Of a stretch of 64,000 nucleotides of DNA, positions 34,095-42,445 are shown one piece after another (the stretch's first letter is position 1; every line of letters starts with the position of its first letter). This DNA comes from Candidatus Hemicellulosilyticus sp. P3. GTDB taxonomy: Bacteria; Bacteroidota; Bacteroidia; Bacteroidales; P3. The stretch is taken from assembly GCA_001543385.1 (NCBI GenBank), contig LPNH01000009.1, positions 1 through 64,000 of the forward strand. Direction: 5' to 3'. The position numbers and the translations under genes were made by a program. The notes below the pieces were generated by a model that saw only the letters and a list, made by a program, of their open reading frames with translations, searched no databases and had not been told where the DNA came from.

Positions 34095-36584
34095 ATGAAG
34101 AAGAAACTCTTGACGCATGGCATGGTGGTGCTGTTGATGCTGGTTGTGGCATGTCTGTATTTTGTCCCGATTCTGCAGGGCAAGGAGCTCCCGCAGGGAG
34201 ATTATATCAAATATGAGAGCATGTCGCAGGCACAACGGCAATACCACGAGGCTACAGGCGAGTATAGCAACTGGTGTCCGAGCATGTTCTCGGGGATGCC
34301 TGGATATCAAATTACAAACAGTCCGCAGCATTCGCTTTTCACTCCGTTGAAAAACCTGTTCAACCTGGCCATGCTGGGGTGGCAGAACACCATAGGTGTG
34401 CTGTTCCTCTATCTGATTGGGTTTTATATTGCCCTGACGGCTCTGGGTGTGAGTCCGTTGCTGGCCGTTTTGGGTGGTTTGGCGTTCGGGCTGGGCAGTT
34501 ACAATATCATTGTCATCGAGGCCGGCCATATCACGAAAGCCAACGCCATGGCCATGATATTGCCCGTGCTTGCAGGCATGATGCTATGTCTCAGAGGGGC
34601 GTTGCAGATGGCTGCGGATCGTCGCAGTGCAGCAGGGCGTATGCTGTGGGGCGGCATTCTTTTTGCAGTGGCCTTGGGCATGCAGATAGCCTACAATCAC
34701 ATTCAGATTACATTCTACACGGCTTTGGCCGGTGTGATGATGGGACTGGTGTACACCGTCTATGCACTGCGCGGGAAATGCTTCTCACGTCTGTTGTCGG
34801 CAGTGGGTATACTGTTACTGGGTGTCGTTTTTGCGTTAGGCTGCAACGCCCGCCATCTGTTAATCAACAGGGACTACATGCAGTACACCATGCGTGGCGG
34901 CAACGAGCTCACAATTAGCCCTCAGGATACTTCCGAAGGTGCGAATGCCGGACAAAACGTCCAAACGAAAGGCTTGGACATCGACTATGCATTCAGTTGG
35001 AGTTATGGCATCGGAGAAACCTATACGCTGCTGGTCCCCGGCGCCATGGGTGGCGGCAGCGGCGAACGTGTCGACAGAGAAAGTGAGTCGTACCGGAATT
35101 TCCGTGTCGATCAGGCGCCGCTCTATTGGGGCGACCAGCCGTTCACCAGCGGCCCCGTATACTTCGGGTCCATTGTCATCTTTCTGGCGTTGTTCGGCAT
35201 GTTGGTTGCCAAAGGCCCTGACCGTTGGTGGATATTGTTGGCTTCGGTCTTGGCCGTACTGCTCTCATGGGGTCGCAATTTCATTGGTTTCAACGAGTTC
35301 CTGTTCAACCATCTGCCGCTATATAACAAATTCCGGACGCCATCCATGAGCCTGGTGCTGGCCAATGTGCTTGCGGTGCTCATCGCAGTGCTTGGATTGA
35401 AGGAGTTGTTTGATGCCTCGCAGGAGACGCGCACGAGCCATCTGCGTGCCCTGCTGGTTGCGGCCGGCGGTACGGCCGGGATCATTCTCGCAGGATTGCT
35501 GTTGAGCGGTGGTTTCAGTTATACCGGAGCCGGCGACGGGCAGATGGCGGCGCAATATGGTGATCAATGGAGCTTGATACAGAGCGTGTTCATTAAAGAC
35601 CGCAAGGCATTGTTTGTAAGCGATTCGTGGCGCAGTCTGCTATTTGTCGCGTTGGCCGCAACCACATTGTGGCTCTACCTGAAACACTATGCCGGCAAAC
35701 GGCATTCATCGCGGATTGTCATAAGTGTATTGGCATTGTTGATCGTCATTGACTTGGCGGGTGTGGACCGTCGCTACCTGAACGACAGCAACTACAGCCG
35801 TGCTTCCCGGCAGCGGGAGCTGCGTGCCGAAAGCTACGACTATGAGATAGACCGCCAGGCCGGGGCGTTCGGCGATCAAGACTATCGTGTGCTCAATTTG
35901 GCTGTGAATACGTTCAATGACTCCAAGCCATCGGCTTTCCATAACCAGATTGGCGGCTACAGCGCCGCCAAGTTGCGCCGTTACCAGGATCTCATTGACT
36001 TTTACATGAGCCGTGAGATGCATCCCGCCGTGCTGAATATGCTCAATACACGCTATGTGGTGCTGCGTGACGGACAGGTGGTGCGCAATCCCGATGCGCT
36101 GGGCAACAGCTGGTTTGTCGACGAGGTGCATCCGGTGGGAAGCGCCGATGCCGAAATTCTGGCATTGCGATCGTTCAACCCAGCCTCAACGGCCGTCGTC
36201 GACACGTCAAAATTCACCTTGTCCACCCTGCGCTACACAACCGACAGCGCCGACTATATCAAATTGCAGCACACTTTGCCGGCCAACCTCAACCGGTTGA
36301 CGTACAAGACTTGTTCCGCGTCGGAACGGCTGGCCGTATTCAGTGAGGTGTACTATGCTCCCGACTGGAAGGCCTACATCGACGGCGAGCCATGCGAATA
36401 TATGCGGGCCGACTATATCCTGCGTGCGATGCTGATTCCGGCTGGCGAACATGTCGTGGAATTTCGCAATGAGTCTCCCATGCAACACCGGCTGGACACG
36501 GTGACAATGCTCTTCTCCGTCGTCTTTATATGTCTGGTGGCTGTGGCGCTTTTCATCTATTATCGCCGTCATCGTAGAAAGTGA
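34095..36584 (+). CDS. YfhO family multi-pass membrane protein
   Basis: An 829-aa GT-C-like membrane protein. The N-terminus KKLLTHGMVVLLMLVVACLYFVPILQGKELPQGD and the following WCPSMFSGMPGYQI are typical of YfhO proteins in Bacteroidetes. About 12 transmembrane helices fill residues 10-560, and a periplasmic C-terminal domain ends with a last TM (VTMLFSVVFICLVAVALFIYY). YfhO proteins are implicated in transferring sugars to lipids or teichoic acids. The substrate here is unknown. The ATG at 34095 was chosen from homologue starts; ATGs at 34053 and 34086 are alternatives. The GT2 gene follows 8 bp later. Confidence 0.85.
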   Translation: MKKKLLTHGMVVLLMLVVACLYFVPILQGKELPQGDYIKYESMSQAQRQYHEATGEYSNWCPSMFSGMPGYQITNSPQHSLFTPLKNLFNLAMLGWQNTIGVLFLYLIGFYIALTALGVSPLLAVLGGLAFGLGSYNIIVIEAGHITKANAMAMILPVLAGMMLCLRGALQMAADRRSAAGRMLWGGILFAVALGMQIAYNHIQITFYTALAGVMMGLVYTVYALRGKCFSRLLSAVGILLLGVVFALGCNARHLLINRDYMQYTMRGGNELTISPQDTSEGANAGQNVQTKGLDIDYAFSWSYGIGETYTLLVPGAMGGGSGERVDRESESYRNFRVDQAPLYWGDQPFTSGPVYFGSIVIFLALFGMLVAKGPDRWWILLASVLAVLLSWGRNFIGFNEFLFNHLPLYNKFRTPSMSLVLANVLAVLIAVLGLKELFDASQETRTSHLRALLVAAGGTAGIILAGLLLSGGFSYTGAGDGQMAAQYGDQWSLIQSVFIKDRKALFVSDSWRSLLFVALAATTLWLYLKHYAGKRHSSRIVISVLALLIVIDLAGVDRRYLNDSNYSRASRQRELRAESYDYEIDRQAGAFGDQDYRVLNLAVNTFNDSKPSAFHNQIGGYSAAKLRRYQDLIDFYMSREMHPAVLNMLNTRYVVLRDGQVVRNPDALGNSWFVDEVHPVGSADAEILALRSFNPASTAVVDTSKFTLSTLRYTTDSADYIKLQHTLPANLNRLTYKTCSASERLAVFSEVYYAPDWKAYIDGEPCEYMRADYILRAMLIPAGEHVVEFRNESPMQHRLDTVTMLFSVVFICLVAVALFIYYRRHRRK

Positions 36585-36592
36585 CCTCCCTC

Positions 36593-37495
36593 ATGATTTC
36601 CGTCATTATTTGCACATATAACCGCGAGAAGTACATATACAATGTCTTGCGCAGTCTGGCCGAGAACGACTATCCCCGTGACGGCTACGAGATAGTTTTG
36701 GTCAACAACAACAGCAGCGATGCCACAGAGCCGGCATGCAGGCGGTTTCAGTCCGATTATCCCGACATCCGTTTCCGCTATTGCGAGGAGTCTAAGCAAG
36801 GCCTTTCATATGCCCGTAATTGCGGCATACGGTATGCTTCCGGCGATCTGCTTGTTTATGTGGACGACGATGCCACCGTCAATGCCGCCTATCTCCAAGC
36901 CTATGCCGACCTGTTCCGGCGCAGGAGCGATGTCATGGCAGCCGGCGGACCGATACTTCCCCGCTACGAAACTTCCGAGCCCGATTGGATGTCACATTAC
37001 ACACGCCAGCTGGTCACCGGCAGGCTCTATCTGGGCGACCGTGAGCGACCCTTTCCGAAGGGAGCCTTCCCGGGCGGGGGCAATGTATGCTACCGCAAAG
37101 AGGTGTTCGAGCGGCTGGGGCTCTTCAATGTCGACCTGGGCCGAAAGGGGCGGACGCTCATCGGGGCGGAGGAAAAAGACCTCTTTGACCGCATGACTCG
37201 CTCCGGCATGTCCTTCCACTACCTGCCTCAGGCCATCCTCTATCACATCATCCCGGAGGAGAAACTGAGCCGCGACTACTTCAACCGTCTGACATTGGGT
37301 GTCGGGCGCAGCGAACGGTTGCGTACACGTAACGTCAGCAAGGGCAAATACATTCGTCGTCTGCTGGCCGAGGGTGTCAAATGGTGCGCTACATTGCTGC
37401 TGTCGCTGTTTTTTTTCATCCGGATGCAACCCCAAAAGTCATTAAAGCTGCTGATATTTAGGAAAAACGTATCGTTAGGGCTTTTGGGTCGCTGA
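36593..37495 (+). CDS. Family 2 glycosyltransferase
   Basis: A 300-aa GT-A enzyme: MISVIICTYNREKYIYNVL at the N-terminus, GLSYARNCGIRYASGDLLVYVDDDATV (DxD motif, about 90) and KGAFPGGGNVCYRKEVFERLG (about 160). A C-terminal hydrophobic stretch (CATLLLSLFFFIRM) may anchor it to the membrane. The track start at 36581 is a GTG overlapping the YfhO stop. The ATG at 36593 matches the family. Coupling to a YfhO gene suggests the two act on the same lipid-linked sugar. Its 3' end overlaps the convergent cassette by 21 bp. Confidence 0.88.
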   Translation: MISVIICTYNREKYIYNVLRSLAENDYPRDGYEIVLVNNNSSDATEPACRRFQSDYPDIRFRYCEESKQGLSYARNCGIRYASGDLLVYVDDDATVNAAYLQAYADLFRRRSDVMAAGGPILPRYETSEPDWMSHYTRQLVTGRLYLGDRERPFPKGAFPGGGNVCYRKEVFERLGLFNVDLGRKGRTLIGAEEKDLFDRMTRSGMSFHYLPQAILYHIIPEEKLSRDYFNRLTLGVGRSERLRTRNVSKGKYIRRLLAEGVKWCATLLLSLFFFIRMQPQKSLKLLIFRKNVSLGLLGR

Positions 37496-38338
37496 TAAGC
37501 GCCGTTCGTATTGACGTACCAGTTCCTCCAATATATCCTCCTTCACCACCGCTATTTTTTTCCAGTACGAGCCGTTAATCGTGTGCACCCATCGGTCGTC
37601 GTCGAAAAGTTCCACCTGGTCTTGATGGCGGTTTTCCCCCTCACGGAAACTTTCCATGCGCTCCGAAACAAAATGCAGGTTCTGCTCGTCAAGTCCGGAA
37701 TAGATGCTCGACCAATTGCTGCCGCCGGTATCGAGGTATGTGCCGTCAATGGTCACAGGCATGAAAGAGACCTGCTTTTGGTCTGTCAGTTCATAGCGCA
37801 GAAAGAACATGATGGCCGATAAATACCACATCCCGTTGCGTTTGCGTTGTGCGCCGTAGAGCGGTTGTATCGACAACTTCCGGGCGATGTCAATCGGGGT
37901 GATCGGAAAAATGTCGTGGTCGATGAATCCGAATCCGTATGGTTGACGCGGCATAATAATATGCCGGTAGCTCCAATTGAGGGCGGCGGCGTGGGAGTAG
38001 CTGCCGCTGAATATATCCATCCGGTTGCGGTGCAGTCTGACATAGGGCACCTTCGACGCTTCACAGACTTCGCGGATAGCCTGCGACTGCCGTTTGTCCG
38101 TTGAATTGTCCACAACAATATGTGTGATATGTCCCGTGAGATATTTTGCGGTATATTGATTGTGCAATGCAATCACTTTGGCGTTATTGAACGCAATGGT
38201 GATCACATCAACGCTCTCAGGATCATCCACCTTGTCGAGCGACAGATTGGAGCAATAGAGTGTATCGGGTGTGCGCCGCAGAAAGCGTCGCTCCATGACA
38301 CGCAGTGCGGTGAGAAAGATCCGTCGTTTCAGTCTCAT
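37475..38338 (-). CDS. Putative GT-A glycosyltransferase of the acid-sugar cassette
   Basis: A 287-aa protein with features of an inverting GT-A transferase: VDVITIAFNNAKVI (about 43), THIVVDNSTD (about 72), a segment where a DxD-like motif would lie (GFIDHDIFPI, about 138) and GTYLDTGGSNW near 205. The N-terminal basic region (RLKRRIFLTALRVMERRF) may contact membrane. I cannot place it in a numbered family. It is the last gene of the five-gene minus-strand cassette, 15 bp after the sialyltransferase-like gene. Confidence 0.6.
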   Translation of the reverse strand: MRLKRRIFLTALRVMERRFLRRTPDTLYCSNLSLDKVDDPESVDVITIAFNNAKVIALHNQYTAKYLTGHITHIVVDNSTDKRQSQAIREVCEASKVPYVRLHRNRMDIFSGSYSHAAALNWSYRHIIMPRQPYGFGFIDHDIFPITPIDIARKLSIQPLYGAQRKRNGMWYLSAIMFFLRYELTDQKQVSFMPVTIDGTYLDTGGSNWSSIYSGLDEQNLHFVSERMESFREGENRHQDQVELFDDDRWVHTINGSYWKKIAVVKEDILEELVRQYERRLSATQKP

Positions 38339-38352
38339 GTGTTTTATGTTTG

Positions 38353-39411
38353 TTAAAGCTGCATCAGGTTGTGCGGACGGTGGATTTGGTAGTTGGTCCC
38401 GTAAAACCGTTCGATGGCAGGGTGTACGCCGGGGCCGAACCAGTCGGCTTGCACACTTTCGGGGAAAGACTCCACCGAGGTGGAACAGATGGTGGCCACA
38501 CGTTTCACCTTGTTGCAGAAAAAGGCGAGCAGCTGTATGTTGATTTTTTTGTCGAAGACAGTCAGCGCCGGGTTAAAGCGGGTGTAGTCGAAGTGGTCGC
38601 GAGGATGTGTCTTAATCAGTACCTCCTTGATGTCGTAATGAGAGAGAATGCCGGAAAGCAGTGTTGCATATTCCGACTCCGTCAGGATATTATCCGCCAC
38701 GAGCGCCTGCGAGAAAAAAATAACAGGCTTGCTGTTGATCAGCCTCAGGTCATCGTCGGTGACCTGAAACACCTGCAAAACAAAATCCCGCTTTTCATCG
38801 GGGGCATCGTGCCACATCGCCTCCAATGTATGAATACAAACCTGTTTTCCCTCCAGCACGGGGGAGGTGTTCTCTTCGGAAAGAAAGATTGTGTCGCACT
38901 GGTCGTTATCGCCCAGATTGTGGACAAAGATGTTTCCGAAAATCAGCGTCTGCAGCCGCCCCCGGGCAGAATGGGCGATACGTTGCTGACGCATGTACTC
39001 GGCGCTGTTGCACTGCATGTTCAGCGTCATGAAATTAGGAGCATCGGGAAGCATGCTGTAGTGATGGCGGCCCAACACCACAGAGAGCGCCCCCATGTCT
39101 TGAGCATAGATGCGTGTGTGATTCAAATAACGAAACCGACAGGATCCCGTGATTTTCAGCCATATTTTATAGACCCAGCGGGCCACGTCATTCTGCTTGT
39201 GCTTCTTGACGGGCGACCACAGGTGGTCTGCACCAAGCCGTTGAGCGATATCGGTTGGAATCGCCCCGCCCAACACATACTTGGTCCGGTGGCGGGCGGT
39301 CTCGACATCTTGCAGCAGCAGATAATAAAGCAACGCATACATCGAGATGGCCAGACAGCTGCATGACGGATCGGTTGCGCTTTTAGAGGTGCGGGGTGCC
39401 GTATTATTCAT
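38353..39411 (-). CDS. Sialyltransferase-like GT-B protein (GT52/polyST-like)
   Basis: A 352-aa protein with a GT-B layout. The C-terminal half contains VLIKTHPRDHFDYTRF (about 262; the KxHPR 'HP' motif of bacterial sialyltransferases GT52/GT38 and related capsule enzymes) and RVATICSTSVESFP (about 308; the Ser/Thr motif that holds CMP). The acidic catalytic pair at the N-terminal side is not obvious. Together with an adjacent CMP-sugar synthetase, the likely donor is a CMP-activated acid sugar. It overlaps the HAD gene by 4 bp (ATGA). Confidence 0.65.
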   Translation of the reverse strand: MNNTAPRTSKSATDPSCSCLAISMYALLYYLLLQDVETARHRTKYVLGGAIPTDIAQRLGADHLWSPVKKHKQNDVARWVYKIWLKITGSCRFRYLNHTRIYAQDMGALSVVLGRHHYSMLPDAPNFMTLNMQCNSAEYMRQQRIAHSARGRLQTLIFGNIFVHNLGDNDQCDTIFLSEENTSPVLEGKQVCIHTLEAMWHDAPDEKRDFVLQVFQVTDDDLRLINSKPVIFFSQALVADNILTESEYATLLSGILSHYDIKEVLIKTHPRDHFDYTRFNPALTVFDKKINIQLLAFFCNKVKRVATICSTSVESFPESVQADWFGPGVHPAIERFYGTNYQIHRPHNLMQL

Positions 39412-40058
39412 AGCAAAATCTTTTTCAGTTGCTCCACGTCATCAGCGCATCCCTCGTTGCGGAAACTGTCGGCATCATCCCGTGAGGCAAATCCAAACCC
39501 ATAGGTCACACCGACAAAATCAATGCCGGCTTGCTCAGCGCCGATGGCATCATACAGGCTGTCGCCGATGAGAAGGGCACTTTCTTTCCGGCACCGGCAG
39601 ACTGAAAGGCATCTTTCCAGAATCTGCTTTTTGCTTTCCGGTATTCCTGGCGTGGCGCCGCAGATAGTTGTGAAACATGCTGCCACTTTTAGACGGGAGA
39701 GCATTTCGATAGCAGTCTCTTCAAATTTAAGCGTGGCCACCGCAAGTCTGAAACGTGTCTTCAACATCGGGAGCAGCGTTTCCATGCCGTCGTAGAGCGA
39801 CGCTTCGTAGAGACCTTGCCGTAGAGAATACTCCTTGTGCAAAGCCACGGCTTGGGCCAGTCGGTCGTCCGTAAGACCGAAAATACGGTGGTAGGACTCT
39901 TCTACAGGGGGGCCTATATGTGAGCGCATCTGCTCTTCTGTTTCCGGCGGATAAAGCCCCATCTTGGCCTGCGTGTAGCGGATAGCGTTGTAAATTCCCG
40001 TCGAGGTGTCCGCCAGTGTGCCGTCGAGGTCGAAAACAATCAAGTCATAGTGCTTCAT
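39408..40058 (-). CDS. HAD-superfamily phosphatase (PGP-like)
   Basis: A 216-aa HAD subfamily IA phosphatase. Motif I is YDLIVFDLDGTLADT (about residue 5), motif II is likely LAVATLKFEE (about 107), motif III has the Lys in GIPESKKQIL (about 140) and motif IV is ALLIGDSLYDAIGAEQAG (about 165). All catalytic residues appear present. The track start at 40121 lies in the upstream gene; the ATG at 40058 overlaps the aldolase stop by 4 bp (ATGA). In this context it probably removes the phosphate from a sugar-acid phosphate before activation with CMP. Confidence 0.85.
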   Translation of the reverse strand: MKHYDLIVFDLDGTLADTSTGIYNAIRYTQAKMGLYPPETEEQMRSHIGPPVEESYHRIFGLTDDRLAQAVALHKEYSLRQGLYEASLYDGMETLLPMLKTRFRLAVATLKFEETAIEMLSRLKVAACFTTICGATPGIPESKKQILERCLSVCRCRKESALLIGDSLYDAIGAEQAGIDFVGVTYGFGFASRDDADSFRNEGCADDVEQLKKILL

Positions 40059-41635
40059 ACGAAAGAAGTATAGAGCGATTCCGTCAGGAAATGCAATCTC
40101 ATGCTGCGGTTGATGGTGCACATCAGTTGACCTACAATTTGGTTTCGTCGGGTCAGCGTCTCCATGGATGCATTTAAAATCATGCTGTCGCTACAGTAAT
40201 TGGAGTGAAGATCCATCCGGTAACCGTCGAAACCCGCCAGATAAACCTCCGTAACCCCGGCATTCTGCAGCAGGTGGAGACACATAATGCCTGCATTGTC
40301 CGACGGGGTGCCGTCGCCGCGGTACAAAGAAGTGTAGTCCACCGTCACCGCGTCCGCCCCCAGGTTCAGATTGGAGGTCGCCACCACCATGCCTGCGCCC
40401 GACAGGTCGCCCAGCTCTGCCGATCGTTTGTTATTGCTCACAAAAACGACATCCGCCGGCAGGTCGTCGGGGACAAAATTCACCGCCACCGTCAGAGGTC
40501 GGTTGGCATCAATCCACGTCGCGATTTTATCCCGTTGCGTCACAAGGCTGCGTCCTGGTGCCACCACCAGTGTCTTACGCCCGGCGACCAGTTGTCGAAC
40601 ACGTTCCGTGTTGTCGTCTCCAGCCACCGTGCGGCCTTGATGCTCCAAATACAGTTGCTCGACGACAGCTTGGTCGAACTGTTTCTTCTGTCCGTCCGTC
40701 AGCTGCGACAGGATGGTGTTGATATCCCTTACGCCGACCGTTTGTTTCTCAATCAAGTAGGTGGCGTAGTTGGGGTGGCACTGCTGTGCGGCGGCGACAT
40801 AATATGCCACAGAATACCCCCAAGGGTTTTTCTGAAAGATAGGGTTGATATGCAGATCGACGATCTCCAATATCGGCAGCATTTGGTAGTGCTGTCCGAA
40901 TTTTTCGTTCAAATATTTGGCCAGTAGTTCGGTGCATAGGTTTCCAGCTCCACGGCCCATTCCGTCCACCGAAGCGTCTATAATGACATTGCATTGCGGC
41001 ATGAAATCCAGCAACGCCTGTGTGTTCGAGAACGACTGCTGCAGGTTGTTGTGGGAATGAAAGCCGATGCACACCTCCTTGTTTAGATATTTTGTAGCCA
41101 ATCCGGCATAGTGCAACACATCGTCACGTGTCATCATGCCAAAACTGTCAACAATGTAAAAAGCATAAGGGTTGAAGGCATTGCATTCCTCGATGAGTCG
41201 GCGGAACTCCTCATCGTTGTAATTTTGTGACACCATGGCCTGGATAAACACCAGGTACCCCTTCGCCGCCAGGCTGCGGCAGAAATCCATGGCCTGCTCC
41301 CTGTCCTTTTTGTGAAACGCCACACGAAATCCGTCAACAGGCGAATGGCTGTTGCGGTTCTCCAGTTGGCCGATGTTATATTCGCCATAGTTGACCATGG
41401 CCACACGTATGCACTTGTCGTTTTTGGGCGGCAGCGCATTGCGGATATCATCGAGGGTGCTGTGCTGCGAGCTGGCCGGGTTCGAGGCAACCTTGTTGGT
41501 GAGAAAACCGCATTCAATGATATCAATGTTGGCTTCCTCCAATCTTTCCACCATGCTGTAGATACATTGTGCACCGAACATCCAGTTGTTGCAATATCCG
41601 CCGTCGCGCAAGGTGCAGTCTAAAATCCGAACCAT
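40055..41635 (-). CDS. DRE-TIM aldolase fused to a Rossmann-like C-terminal domain
   Basis: A 526-aa two-domain protein. Residues 1 to about 330 are a metal-dependent DRE-TIM metallolyase of the 4-hydroxy-2-oxovalerate aldolase/HMG-CoA lyase type: RILDCTLRDGGYCNNW (catalytic Arg-Asp), IGFHSHNNLQQ (HxH metal ligands, about 189) and IIDASVDGMGRGAGN (about 215). Residues about 345-526 form a second Rossmann-like part (TLVVAPGRSLVTQRDK, TVAVNFVPDDLPADVVFVS, AGIMCLHLLQNAGVTEVYLAGFDGY). Its pattern resembles DUF115/MptE-like proteins and the fold of GT42 sialyltransferases. The aldolase may condense pyruvate with a sugar aldehyde. No other such synthase is encoded nearby. The start at 41635 is 12 bp after the cytidylyltransferase gene. 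Confidence 0.8.
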   Translation of the reverse strand: MVRILDCTLRDGGYCNNWMFGAQCIYSMVERLEEANIDIIECGFLTNKVASNPASSQHSTLDDIRNALPPKNDKCIRVAMVNYGEYNIGQLENRNSHSPVDGFRVAFHKKDREQAMDFCRSLAAKGYLVFIQAMVSQNYNDEEFRRLIEECNAFNPYAFYIVDSFGMMTRDDVLHYAGLATKYLNKEVCIGFHSHNNLQQSFSNTQALLDFMPQCNVIIDASVDGMGRGAGNLCTELLAKYLNEKFGQHYQMLPILEIVDLHINPIFQKNPWGYSVAYYVAAAQQCHPNYATYLIEKQTVGVRDINTILSQLTDGQKKQFDQAVVEQLYLEHQGRTVAGDDNTERVRQLVAGRKTLVVAPGRSLVTQRDKIATWIDANRPLTVAVNFVPDDLPADVVFVSNNKRSAELGDLSGAGMVVATSNLNLGADAVTVDYTSLYRGDGTPSDNAGIMCLHLLQNAGVTEVYLAGFDGYRMDLHSNYCSDSMILNASMETLTRRNQIVGQLMCTINRSMRLHFLTESLYTSFV

Positions 41636-41646
41636 GTCTCAAACAA

Positions 41647-42303
41647 TTAAAACAGGTTAATATCTGCCCGGATTAGTTGGTCGGCAAAGTCGAAATCACC
41701 GGCATTGTCAATGTCAACCGCCTCCAACTCATCCACCTCCACCATATAGGGATGTTCGCCGACACGTCGGTTGAACCCGTTGATAATCTCTTGCCGGTAG
41801 ATATAGAATCCGCTGGTCTCGTAGAAAACGGGTGTCAAGTCTTGCGTGCGCGGTATATCGTCCAATGAATAATTCATCGGTTGTCCGTCACGCCACATAA
41901 AAGTCTGAATGCGTCTTACGGCAAATGAAGAATCGTACTGTCCGGATCGCACTGCCTGCAGCCCCTCCTCGATACGGGTGTGTTTTAGGAAAGGAGCTGT
42001 GGTGTGGGACATCACATAAATGTCGGCCGGGACATCTTGGGCGAAAGCGGAGAGCACTTCGTTAATTTTTGTCGTGTTCCGATCGAGGCATTCGTCTCGT
42101 TTCAGATATTTCACCCCTGCAGGCAGATAAGGGATGATTCGTTCGCTGCTGCAATAAACATACACTTCATCCACTCCCTTCACTTTTAGCATGGTGTTGA
42201 AAATGTAGTGGCATAACGGCACACCGTTGCTGAAAGGTTTGATGTTTTTATTGGGTAGACGTTCGCTATTCAATTTTATCGGTATGACGGCGACAACTTT
42301 CAT
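41647..42303 (-). CDS. CMP-sugar synthetase-like cytidylyltransferase (NeuA/KdsB-like)
   Basis: A 218-aa nucleotidyltransferase: VVAVIPIKLNSERLPNKNIKPF (CTP loop, residues 3-24), EVYVYCSSERIIPYLP (about 45), HTTAPFLKHTRIEEGL (about 98) and EVDELEAVDIDNAGDFDFAD (metal-binding Asp residues, about 195). These are the features of CMP-N-acylneuraminate or CMP-Kdo synthetases. It should activate an acid sugar as a CMP derivative. An unusually good Shine-Dalgarno (gaggagg) lies 6 bases before the ATG, and a -7 box lies upstream. It is the first gene of the cassette and divergent from the small membrane protein gene. Confidence 0.88.
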   Translation of the reverse strand: MKVVAVIPIKLNSERLPNKNIKPFSNGVPLCHYIFNTMLKVKGVDEVYVYCSSERIIPYLPAGVKYLKRDECLDRNTTKINEVLSAFAQDVPADIYVMSHTTAPFLKHTRIEEGLQAVRSGQYDSSFAVRRIQTFMWRDGQPMNYSLDDIPRTQDLTPVFYETSGFYIYRQEIINGFNRRVGEHPYMVEVDELEAVDIDNAGDFDFADQLIRADINLF

Positions 42304-42326
42304 GGAGACCTCCTCTTATTAATTTG

Positions 42327-42334
42327 CAAAGATA
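42327..42334 (-). promoter_or_regulatory. -7 box of the acid-sugar cassette
   Basis: TATCTTTG followed by C on the minus strand, 24 bp before the cytidylyltransferase ATG, matches TAnnTTTG. The -33 element is weak. The divergent box for the small membrane protein gene lies 73 bp away. Confidence 0.55.
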
Positions 42335-42406
42335 CAAATTCCATGCAGATACAGTTGATTAATCAGACTCCGGCAATTGGATATTTCTTTTTGATGATTT
42401 TTTTTG

Positions 42407-42414
42407 TATTTTTG
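42407..42414 (+). promoter_or_regulatory. -7 box of the small membrane protein gene
   Basis: TATTTTTG followed by C, ending 31 bp before the ATG at 42446. It fits TAnnTTTG; upstream T-runs blur the -33 element. Confidence 0.55.
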
Positions 42415-42445
42415 CAAAATAACAATTAACAAAAACTTTACTATT

